Below are positions 10,635 to 19,841 of a DNA stretch of 64,000 nucleotides, piece by piece. A program made the position numbers and the translations under genes. The DNA comes from Onthophagus taurus (lineage: Eukaryota; Arthropoda; Insecta; Coleoptera; Scarabaeidae): the NCBI RefSeq assembly GCF_036711975.1, contig NC_091972.1, positions 39,747,001 to 39,811,000 of the forward strand. Reading direction: 5' to 3'. Each line of letters begins with the position of its first letter. Position 1 is the stretch's first letter. Below the pieces are notes generated by a model. The model was not told where the DNA came from. It did not search any database and saw nothing but the letters and a program-made list of their open reading frames with translations.

Positions 10635-11504
10635 GAAGTGTTACAAGTTTACAGGTTAAAATTTAAGAACGCTCTTTTTTAACAAAAGATATATTAAAAA
10701 ACTTGGGAAAAATTCAAGAATCATCACGTGGCTTAAAAATCGATGATTTTTTTTAATCAATGTTAAATGACCCTAAAAACACGTTAGAAATAAAAAGAAA
10801 GTCCGGAAAAGTGACCAACACTACATTAACTTCAGTTATAAAACTTCTATTATATGATAACTAACTTCAGGTTTAAAATGTCAACCTCAATTTTGACATA
10901 TTTGTAATCGTCGTGAAAAATCCTTTAAAATGAGTCCAAACAAGATACGTTTAATTCCAATATTATTCGAGATATAAGCAACTTCCGGTTTGAAATGTCA
11001 ATGTCATTTTGACATATTCTTAATTTTTATAAAATGTCTTAATATTTGTCACAAAAACAAAAATATAATAAAAGAAAAAATAAAAAATTAAGGTTTGTAT
11101 TAATATTTAAAGATTAAATTGCTATCTTCATTGTTGCTAACTTACGGTTTAAAGCTTTTTATTTTAACTTTTTGTTTTTTGAAATAAGTCCGTCATTTTT
11201 GGACTCATTTTAAAGGTTGTTTAATGACAAATATGTCAAAATTGACGTTGACGTTTCAAACCGGAAGTGATTGTATTTCCATTAATATTAAAGTTAAATA
11301 TGTCGAGTTTGGACTCCTTTTAAAGAGTTTTTTATGAAGTTGACAAATATGTCAAAATTAAAAGTTGAAAGTTCGAACTTTTTGGTTTTTTGAGATAAAT
11401 GCGTCAAGTTTGGACTCACCTTAAAGGTTATTTTATGAAGATTAAGAATATAATAATAAAATTAAAGTTGACATTGACAACTGAAAGTTTTTTTTCAACT
11501 AAAC

Positions 11505-11772
11505 CCGAATGTTTCTAGTTCTCTTTCTAGTTTTAGTTCAATAAAGATAGACAACTTAGTAATATCTTATGCTAACTAGCGCTACTTACCACTGCCACTA
11601 GAATTAACACTAGACCGAGAACTAGAAACATTCGTATTTAGTCCTACGTCTCTCAAGACGATTAAACCCGAAACTTTCTAGTTCTAGGTCTAGTGTTAGT
11701 TCTAGTTTTAATGCAATAAAAATATGCAACATAGTGATATCTTATGCTAACTAGCGCTACTTACCGCTGTCG
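11505..11772. repeat. CTAG-rich palindromic repeat, copy group A
   Basis: It contains TAAACCCGAATGTTTCTAG, GTTCTAGGTCTAGTGTTAG and reverse complements, joined by a spacer ATCTTATGCTAACTAGCGC present twice (near 11564 and 11737). The same family occurs near 37.7, 50.9, 55.6, 56.65 and 63.1-64 kb. Confidence 0.75.
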
Positions 11773-12290
11773 TTTGTAAAATGGATAAAATGAGAGATGT
11801 TAATTTTTTGACTGTCAATTTTTTAACATTTAAAGCTGTCAACGGCGCTATTTCGGCGCTTACTTTGATTGTAATTTGCTGATTTAATATTTTCAGAGAA
11901 CGCATTTTTTCTCGATTTTTTTCTTATATAACCATATGATTTGATATGTTCATCACGTAGAGGGTTTTATCTTGTATCAAAATATGCAAAGAAACATATG
12001 CATCCCATTTAAAATAACAATGTTGGTTACCATAGCAACAAAACAAAAAACAATATAAACAGGGAAATATCGCCAAAAAATGTGCCACAATTAATAAAGA
12101 AACTTTTATTTGAAACATTTTTCTTTAAAACCACAAATGGCGAAGTTATTGGTTATTTTCCAGACATTTGACACACCCCGCATAGAAAACTAACTTCACA
12201 TTGAACAACGGAAATTATAATAAGATTCAAAAAATTAATATATTCACCAATCGTTATTGATGTTGCAACCTAGGGTTCATCTACGAGACA
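11773..12290. other. Gene-free AT-rich DNA
   Basis: A 30-bp piece at about 11774-11802 (GTAAAATGGATAAAATGAGA) is an inverted scrap of the array unit. Nothing else is recognised. Confidence 0.4.
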
Positions 12291-12299
12291 TTAAAATAA

Positions 12300-13110
12300 A
12301 TAAAGCATAAAGCACTGGAATAATACAAAAAAAATCTGGAATTATTCTTTAGGTATTAAAATACTATAATGGGATACTACTACTAACTGTTGAATACTAG
12401 AATAATCCAACAAACGTTTTAGTCACTCATTGGTCATTGGAATTAACCACTAAATTTTGTTTTAATCATTATGGTAACTGTGTTTAACTCCTGCATACTG
12501 GAACCCATTACTATAGGTGCTGTTTCAAGCAATTGGATACTGAATTCAACCAGAATGCTGAAATTATCCACAAAACATTTAAGTCATCCTCTAAATAGTG
12601 GAATCAACCTAAAGTTCTAATTATTATGGAAACTGTATCTAGCTTCTGAATACCAAAAATAATCACAATAGATTTTGCTTCTAGCAACTAGATACTAGAG
12701 TTAATTATAGAATACTGAAATCATCTACAAAATGCGGAAATCATTTACTAGACTCAAGTTCTAATCATTACGGAAAATATGTTTCACTTCATAATAACAA
12801 ATCCAATCGCTATGCATGCTGCTCAAAGCACTTCATCCACTAGACACTGGAGTTAACCATGAAATTGTGGATTCATCCACAGAAAGTTGAAATTATCAAC
12901 TAGATATTGGAATCATGTACTACATTCTGCCTCTAATCATTATCGAAATTAGATACTGAATCGGATCATTGCTACTAACCATGTTTACCTATTGGATAAA
13001 TGTGTCATACATTGCGCACAGTAATCTTCCACTACATTCTACAGAATGCTAAAATAGTCCTGTAGATACTAAATCAATGATTAGTACTGGAATCAACAAC
13101 CGATACCTAA
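12300..13110. repeat. Eroded tandem repeat, period about 150 bp
   Basis: The phrase CTAATCATTATGGAAACTG or variants recurs near 12461, 12617, 12761 and 12932, each followed by text like 'CATACTGGAA' and 'ATCATCCACAAAATG'. Copies are very diverged, so the exact unit is uncertain. Confidence 0.45.
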
Positions 13111-13415
13111 GTATTTCGTATAGCTAACATTCAGAGTATTTACTATGGTACATGATAAATTTGGGAATTTTTCAACTATTTCAAGTATTTCAAGTGATTT
13201 ATGGACGATTTTATCAAGTGATAGAAGTTATCTATTGGTATGTGAAGGTTGGGTTGGTACATTCTTTTAAGGTATTGTATACCTTGTTTATCTCTTCACA
13301 ATAGGAGAAAGTGCATCTATCTTAGAAATAGAAAGAAAAATAAAGTAGAAAATAAGTTATCGTATAATATTGAGATTTGTTATTAATATTATTTATTTAT
13401 TTACTAATAGAATTA

Positions 13416-14148
13416 ATGCAAGCTAACGCTAAACAGTTTTTAAAACATAAATATCTACACAATAAAATTGGAAATAATTTAAATTTTTTACATCACTTAC
13501 ATCAACCAGTTTTAAACCAACAACTCGATTTGTTATTCAGATATCCCTCAATTCTCACCACATCGAAACGTTCCCACAATAATTTATACTATTTAATTTA
13601 TTTAAAAATGGCACAAACAGTTTTCGATGGATTTTTTTGTCAAATAATAAATCCACCATCGATGATGTACAACATCGGATCAAACCGCAGAGTTTTACGT
13701 CGATCTCAATCGCTTAACCAACCCTACAGTAGTTTTTACGCGAGGAAATTTCCTCAACAACAAATGCAAACGTTATTGCGTTATTGGAAAATCATAACGA
13801 GCACGTTAGAACGATTAAATTTATACGGAACGGTTAATTACGAATCGCAATCCGTCAAGATTTATGAGAAAGTTTCTGGGAATCCGTATTTTCCAAGAGC
13901 AGGAGATTTTTTAGATGTAAGTCATTTTTTTGTGATAAAAGTGAATTAATTAGATAACATTTTTGATTTAGGCGGTTATTTTTGGGTTTAACGTAGAAGA
14001 TGCGTTAATTTTGTTAACAACGGATGATATTTTTTCAGAATTTTTAGATTTAAAACCTGCGTATATTGAAATAGCTCTTTGGTTGGAAATATCGCAACAA
14101 AATCAAAGGCAGGTGAAGCAATTTAATGGGAATGTTAATAATTTTTAA
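13416..14148 (+). CDS. Diverged PNO1-like gene without KH region, two exons
   Basis: Exon 1 is 13416-13916, the intron is 13917-13971 (55 bp, GTAAGT...TTTAG, phase 0), and exon 2 is 13972-14148, about 225 aa. From about residue 110 it aligns with PNO1: YARKFPQQQ...LLRYWKIITSTLE, VNYESQSVKI, then RAGDFLD before and AVIFGFNVEDALILLTTDD after the intron, against AADFVK and [19 protein letters not shown] in PNO1. Intron site and phase are identical, so it derives from a DNA-level duplication or an old paralogue, not a retrocopy. The protein stops about 40 residues later in unrelated sequence; the KH motif GRLAGKGG is absent. The N-terminal part (MQANAKQ...) is unlike PNO1, and a start at 13609 (MAQTVF) is possible. 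Function unknown. Confidence 0.7.
13917..13971 (+). other. Intron of the PNO1-like gene (55 bp, phase 0)
   Basis: It starts GTAAGT and ends GATTTAG, and sits at the position homologous to the PNO1 intron. Confidence 0.75.
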
Positions 14149-15130
14149 TTAAATTATTTTGTGTTTATTTAATATGTAGGTTTGTATGTATTATTATATA
14201 TTATATTTTTTAGTATAATAGAAAATGAAAATTGTCATATTTTTATGATTACTCTTTGTTAAAACATTCTTAATAGATTATATTTATAATAAATTTTTCA
14301 AATATAAGTGATGATGAAAAATGTGAAGTTAAACCCCCCAATTAGTGTTTAATAATTTAAAATCCTATTTACATGTATAGTATTTTGACTATAACAAGAA
14401 AATCTCTCAACCAATTTTGATGAACAATTTTTCATTCGAAAGGTTATTTATTAACCAACCGTACCAATACTCGAATTATTTAAGGATTTTGATCAAAGCA
14501 CAAAAAAACTAACTCATCAAACACATCAATTATCTCCTTTATTGATTGACCAATTTTAGCCATCAAGGTCTCGTTCGCAAATATGATCCACAATGAACTT
14601 GAAGGTGGAAATGTTTGATCTCAAAAATTGCTATAATTAACTACGTACGGTTGTTTAAACGACTCGGTGAGAATTTTGAGCACGATTTTGTGCATCTGAA
14701 TGCAAAAGTGTAAAAGAACAATATTGTTAAAGATAATGTTTGCTAAACTTTTATTCTAAAATGGACCGAATTCTGTGCTTTGATTGAGAGGTTCTCTTGT
14801 TATAGGAGAATGTGTTGTAACTAGGACCAAATGTACTTACCATGAACCGGCAGAAGTTTTACCTTTGTTTTACTTATAAAACAAGAATCTACAAAGTTAA
14901 TATTTACTATACTGGAAAGTATACCTGACAATGACAGATGGAGTTAGATTGTAGTTAGACCGGCCATACACATAGAGGTGTATCGCAGAGGCATACCCAA
15001 AGTCAAACAGCAGAGGTTTACCTCAAGAGGCGAGGAGCCCACATACGCAGAGGTTTCATGGCTTCCACACGAGTAGACGACGCGATCGCGGTTGTAGGTT
15101 TAGTGTTAGCTACTAGCGTTAAGAGTAAAT
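14149..15130. other. Gene-free stretch
   Basis: No gene is recognised. From about 14945 the base composition rises in GC and leads into the Harbinger remnant, so it may be transposon 5' sequence. Confidence 0.35.
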
Positions 15131-15148
15131 TGAAATGCCGTAAAACAT

Positions 15149-15428
15149 AGAGTAAAGATCGGTTATCATGTCAATTTGTTACAAGATTTGAAAGACGAAG
15201 CAGAGTATCGCAACTATTTGAGAATAAATAAAACATTGTACCAAGAATTGCTTACGTTGGTGTCTCCTCACATCCAAAAGCGCGATACAGTTATGAGTAC
15301 TGCAAATTTCTCCGCACGAAAGATTATCAGCTACCTTAAGATTTCTTCCAATAGAGCGGTCATCAAGCTCTCGGTCGCATACTTCCAGAAACGTTCTAAG
15401 AAAAGATTATCTTCAGGTTTTTGATTCA
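15149..15428 (+). pseudogene. PIF/Harbinger (HARBI1-type) transposase fragment A
   Basis: The frame reads GYHVNLLQDLKDEAEYRNYL, RINKTLYQELLTLV and PHIQKRDTVM, the N-terminus of Harbinger nucleases. A frameshift near 15305 moves the match to ISPHERLSATLRFL in another frame, followed by an internal deletion and VLRKDYLQVFDS. It is a dead fragment. Confidence 0.7.
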
Positions 15429-15430
15429 AA

Positions 15431-15518
15431 CATTTTATACCTAATATGAAACCCACTGTTAATGATAAGGTTCTGTTAATTTACGACAACCATGAGTCAC
15501 ATTGGTGGCAGAATCTAA
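15431..15518 (+). pseudogene. Short pogo/jerky transposase piece (duplicate)
   Basis: The sequence encodes NDKVLLIYDNHESH, the second catalytic block of pogo/jerky-type transposases. The same Harbinger-pogo junction occurs again at 16497-16716. Confidence 0.6.
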
Positions 15519-16490
15519 TAATTTTAAATTATGAGCAATGAAAGTTATTTTACCAGCTCGTTCAGACGTAAGCCGATTTCTTTTCGCAGTGTGAATAAAG
15601 CTGTAAGCCCTGAAGCCTTTTTCTGTTGCTGCACTCAACGCAGACATATTTAGTATCTTGACTGCTACTTTAATTAATGTCGATCTAAAACAAGTCCCCT
15701 TCCACAATACAATGGGATGTAGTTTTTCCACGGATTTTAAAACATATGGTTTCTCAAATAACCCTTCTTTAGATCGATAAAGGGCCAATTCTGTCATTAC
15801 CTCTGCAGACTCATCTGGGCTTGTTACAATAGCCATATTGCCTATAAACTATCTTCCTTGTATTTGTTCTTCTCTATTAAGATGAATTCCATATTGAATT
15901 GAGTTGCTTTCTCTTAACTAAAAAGTTTTTCACTTCCCTTTCCTCTTGGTTAAGCAAAGGGCTTGAGGAAAAGACTAAAAATGATTTTCAACTCATAAAA
16001 GCATTCAGCTAGTTGGGTTAACCTTGGTTTATCTCCTTCCAATTAGGTTATATATTTAACAATAGGGTTTATTAGGTGATTTAAAGTTTACCCAAAAAAT
16101 ATATCTTCATCCAATATCAACTTTACAACTCCTTTACTGAGTATATCTTCAACTGTTTCACAAACTGCTAATGTTTTTTTTTATTCATATTGTGTATCAA
16201 GAAGACTTTTTAAACCGTGAGTAATTGATCCCCATCGTGTTTTCACAGGTAATTTTAAGGAAAGAACTGCTTTGGTGTCATTTCTTTCGCTTTGCATTTT
16301 TTTGAAAATAGCCAATAAAATGTGAGAAATGTTAATTTTTTTGATGACAGCCTTAACATCTTCCATAATAGTGGAACAAATTTAGCGTATGAGCAATGCA
16401 TCCATAAACAGAAATATGTTGTACTTTTTATGAAGTATATTTCTTGCTTTAACCATAGCACTGGCATTGCCGGTTACTATAGCAAAGAAT
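15459..16490 (-). pseudogene. hAT-family transposase remnant
   Basis: On the minus strand from 16490, in several frames, one reads FAIVTGNASAMVKARNILHK, GCIAHTLNLF, MEDVKAVIKKINISHILL, LPVKTRWGSITHGLKSLL and, at 15836-15530, ALYRSKEGLFEKPYVLKS and RNRLTSERAGKITFIAHN. These are successive blocks of a hAT transposase, including the dimerisation end. Frameshifts and a TAA after DTQYE break it. It lies between the two copies of the Harbinger-pogo junction. Confidence 0.7.
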
Positions 16491-16496
16491 TTTTTT

Positions 16497-16640
16497 TTAT
16501 TAGCTACCTTAAGATTTCTTTCAACAGCCTCAAATATTCAACTGCAATATCACTTCAAGCTCTCGATCGCATAATTCCATAAACGTGCATTCCAGAAGCA
16601 TTATACGACGTTCTAAGAAAAAATTATCTTCAGGTTTTTG
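16497..16640 (+). pseudogene. Harbinger transposase fragment B
   Basis: The sequence reads SLKYSTAISLQALDRIIP, a stop where Glu is expected, then TCIPEALYDVLRKNYLQVF. This continues the Harbinger nuclease beyond fragment A and contains the stretch deleted there. Confidence 0.65.
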
Positions 16641-16642
16641 AT

Positions 16643-17145
16643 TCAAATATTTTATACCTAATATGAAACCCATTGTTGATGATAAGGTTCTGTTAATTTA
16701 CGACAACCATGAGTCACATATATCATAAACAGCATAAAACTTGACCAAGTATAATGGAATTGTATTACTAACAATGGCCCCACACACCTCACACAGGTTT
16801 TTGCCACAGTATTTGGCCCTTATAAAACATAAAACAACCAAGCTTTTAACCTGTGGTTGATAAATAATCCAGGCAAACCTATCAGGATTTACGATATTTC
16901 CCGAAATAATCGGCGTTATTTTTTCGAAAGCTTTTACAATAAAATTAAAAACATACTATCTTTGATGAAAACGAATTTTTACGTGACTGACTGACCTAAG
17001 GAAGCAGAATATAACTTATGTGATCAATCGATTACCAACGAATATTTCCTTATATCATCTGACGTAATTAGGCCATTCTCCAAAACAGCTCCCATAATGA
17101 AACTAAACAAAGGTAGAAGAATAAAAAGTGGGATGAAATTCTCCA
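16643..17145 (+). pseudogene. pogo/jerky-type transposase C-terminal remnant
   Basis: In shifting frames the plus strand gives DDKVLLIYDNHESHIS, NGIVLLTMAPHTSHRFLP, NLWLINNPGKPIRIYDI, FDENEFLRD and VIRPFSKTAPIMKLNKGR. This is the DDE core and tail of pogo/jerky transposases with several frameshifts and stops. Confidence 0.65.
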
Positions 17146-17476
17146 TATTTCTCTAATATAATAAAATATGATGTAGGTAAAAGTAAAAACTTTTTGAGAA
17201 ATACTAAAATGTTTAATTCAATTCAAGCAGACATGTTTCGAAACTATCTAATCTTGGAAGGTAACATATCTAATATACCGATTGGTAACTTTAATTTTAG
17301 GAGATACACCCAACACGGACGTACGTATAAGTATACGTGTGTGTGTATATTCGGTGTCGTTAAGTGGGGGATAAACAAGCGTAGGGGTAATGCACAAATT
17401 GAATCGTTCATAGATTGTTGAGAGGCGAAGTTGGTCGCATCGCTTTGCAGTTAACCCTAGCAAAAAAAAAACTAAG

Positions 17477-18472
17477 ATGTTGTTTACTGTAGCGGAAAAG
17501 GTACAGATTATAAAATGGTTTTATGGTGACAATTCTGTAGCCCAAATAATTAATTTGTTTCCTGTGGCCTATGAAAACAGATCAATTCCTAGTCGCGGAA
17601 CAATTTCAAATATTATTAAAAACTTTGAGCGACATGGATGTGTGTCTCCACAGAAACACAAATTACGAAGGGGTAAAAGAGATGAGTTACGTGATACGAT
17701 GATATGTGCTGATATTGAACGCAATAAAAATCAGTCAAGCAGACAAGTTGCTGTCCTAAAAACATTAAAGAAACACGGGTACAGGTCGTACAAGGTACAA
17801 AAAAGTCAGGACGATAATATTACAAGGGCGGAATTTTGCTTTACTATGATGGAAATGACCAACGGAAATGTTGATTTTATAAAAAACATTTTATTTACCG
17901 ATGAATCTACATTTCCTTTGCATGGTCGGCATAATCCCAGCGTTGCTCGATATTGGAGTCGTTACAATGAACACAAAGTTTATGGGGCTCGTACACAATA
18001 TCCCCAAAAATTAAATGTTTGGGCTGGCTTAGTAGGTGACCATATTATCGGTCCTTTTTTCATAGAAGGAAATTTAAATGGTCATAAGTATTTAAACATT
18101 TTGCAAAATGACGTAATTGGAGGTATCTGGTTCCAACAAGATGGTTGCCCGGCTCACAACAGCCGGCAAGTTAAAGAGTATCTTAACGCACAATTTCCAA
18201 ATCGTGTAATATCTATTTGCGTTACGTTAACTTGGCCGCCTAGATCACCAGATTTAGCCCCCAATGATTTTTTTCTATGGGGATATTTAAAATCGAAAAT
18301 TTATGGTTTTGATGAAGAAAGGACAACCAATCTGGATGACTTACAAACAAAAATTCGCAATTGTATACAGGATAGTAGTCCCGATATACTAGCGAATGTA
18401 AGGCGAACTTTTTACGATAGATTGGGCTATTGTTTAGCACAGAATGGTGGTTTATTTGAACACCTAATATAA
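17477..18472 (+). CDS. Mariner transposase, DD41D type, intact reading frame
   Basis: It is 331 aa, starting at an ATG 5 bp after an A-run. Residues 1-60 form a helix-turn-helix (FTVAEKVQIIKWFYGDNSVA ... SRGTISNIIKNFE). Catalytic blocks are FTDESTFPLHG (first Asp), WFQQDGCPAHNSRQVKEYL (second Asp) and WPPRSPDLAPNDFFLWGYLK (third Asp). I count 41 residues between the second and third, the DD41D spacing of rosa-type mariners. The enzyme cuts and pastes the element at TA. The frame has no stop, so this copy may be young; the segment VISICVTLT before WPP looks less conserved than expected. Activity cannot be judged from sequence. Confidence 0.85.
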   Translation: MLFTVAEKVQIIKWFYGDNSVAQIINLFPVAYENRSIPSRGTISNIIKNFERHGCVSPQKHKLRRGKRDELRDTMICADIERNKNQSSRQVAVLKTLKKHGYRSYKVQKSQDDNITRAEFCFTMMEMTNGNVDFIKNILFTDESTFPLHGRHNPSVARYWSRYNEHKVYGARTQYPQKLNVWAGLVGDHIIGPFFIEGNLNGHKYLNILQNDVIGGIWFQQDGCPAHNSRQVKEYLNAQFPNRVISICVTLTWPPRSPDLAPNDFFLWGYLKSKIYGFDEERTTNLDDLQTKIRNCIQDSSPDILANVRRTFYDRLGYCLAQNGGLFEHLI

Positions 18473-18957
18473 AAAATATTTTATTTTTATAGTTTTTTGT
18501 TTTATTTGTTATTTTACAAAGTTTATTTCAGTTACTTACGAATTGTTTTTATTTTTAGAATTAAGAATTTGCTTTGTCTTATTTGAATTTCATTTATTAT
18601 ATTAGTTATTATTTTTATAATATTTCTTATCATTGAACGATGTCAAACGACTGACTGCTCTCCTGCTCTCCGATCCACTACTCTTACGATTCCCCTCCCA
18701 CAAACATACTCCGCGCGCATATACACACACACAAGATACTTATACGTACGTCCGTGTTGGGTGTATCTCCTAAAATTAAAGTTACCAATCGGTATATATG
18801 TTACCTTCCAAGATTTTATCTATATTATTGAAGTTTTTTAATATTTGATTTAGTTAAATTTAATTTTTATTTGTAAATTAAGTTATAAGAGATTTAGATC
18901 TATTCCTGAACCCCACCTACTAACATAATATTATTCCATTATATTGTATAATATTCT

Positions 18958-18999
18958 AAGTACTGAAGATGAAACATTAGTTTCGAAACATCTCTACTT
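18958..18999 (+). ncRNA. Hammerhead-like motif in the right mariner terminal repeat
   Basis: Sequence order: AAGTA, CTGAAGA, T, GAAAC-ATTA-GTTTC, GAA, AC-AT-CT, C, TACTT. Helix I (AAGTA/TACTT) and helix II (5 bp) pair perfectly. Helix III is AC/CT here; the left terminal repeat retains ACATGTC at the matching place, which would pair. Confidence 0.55.
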
Positions 19000-19841
19000 G
19001 AATTGAATTAAACATTTTAGTATTTCTCAAAAAGTTTTTACTTTTACCTACATCATATTTTAGAAGAATAAAATTTTTCAAAAAAATAGTTAGCACAAAA
19101 GGAGACAAAACCTTTGTTCTTAGTTATCCCAAACCAACCCAACCCACGACTGCTACCGTTGGATTGTCAAAAAACAAAAAGAACAAATTATCTTTTCAAT
19201 CAATACAATGTTTTCTAATTAAAAATACAGGGTGTCTGTTTAAAAAATTCAGCGAGAACGGTCATTAGACGTTTCTGGAGTTCTGGCCAAAATAAAAATT
19301 TGAGAATTCAAATTGAAGTATAATCAATTGCGTTCTCTTCGACTAAAATATTTTCGGATTTCTAGCATTGCCGGTTATACCGGAAGTCGCCACCTACATT
19401 ATTTTTTCAAATGGAAAATGTATATTTTTATTTATTTGGATTTGTCTATTTTCAAAGTTTACGAATAACTTTACTTTTTGCAATTCAATTTTTCTTAAAA
19501 GAATCTGCTCTAGCAGACATTTGTTAAAAAGATCAGAAAAGATTTTTGGGATATCAATTTAGGATTCAGAATATGCTTAAGCAACATGATGGAGTGTGTT
19601 TCGGTGCCGAGAATGACTGTCTAGCTCGTTTGGTCACTTTACTATGGCACGTTAACTTTTCGAAATTTGGAAGTACCATAACTTCATTTTTTTTTAATGG
19701 CACCCCCCATATTCTATTACTTAGTCGTCTTCGGCGCCTCATTTTACATCTTTTATATCCGATATGTCCTATTCCTAACGTTAATAGTTTGGGAAATACT
19801 TAGGGTTTTTTGAAAAAATGCACACATCCATATTTAACCTA

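Larger units (their letters stand above)
5905..11490. repeat. Tandem array of about five units of 0.9-1.4 kb
   Basis: The phrase CTTCCGGTTAAGA(A/G)TGTCAACG recurs near 6485, 7414, 8405 and (mutated) 9510, so units are about 0.93-1.1 kb; a fifth unit from about 10010 to 11360 is longer because of a MITE. Each unit has an inner order: about three forward copies of a roughly 110-bp subrepeat (TTTTGACATATTTGTAATC ... AAATCCTTTAAAATGAGT ... AACTTCCGGTT), then inverted copies (AAACCGGAAGT ... TTTTAAAGG ... AATATGTCAAAATTGACG). Between units is a roughly 210-bp module with a hammerhead-like motif, missing from the unit that begins near 6980. Short open frames here (5891-6139, 7896-8147) are the same repeat read twice and are not genes. 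Confidence 0.85.
17164..19060 (+). mobile_element. Mariner element with long terminal inverted repeats and TA target site
   Basis: Both ends carry AAATATGATGTAGGTAAAAG inverted, flanked by TA (17162-17163 and 19061-19062). The repeats run about 180 bp inward (AGATACACCCAACACGGACG on the left, inverted on the right). The right repeat has about 165 bp more than the left, and that extra piece contains a hammerhead-like motif. The element holds one open transposase gene. Confidence 0.85.
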
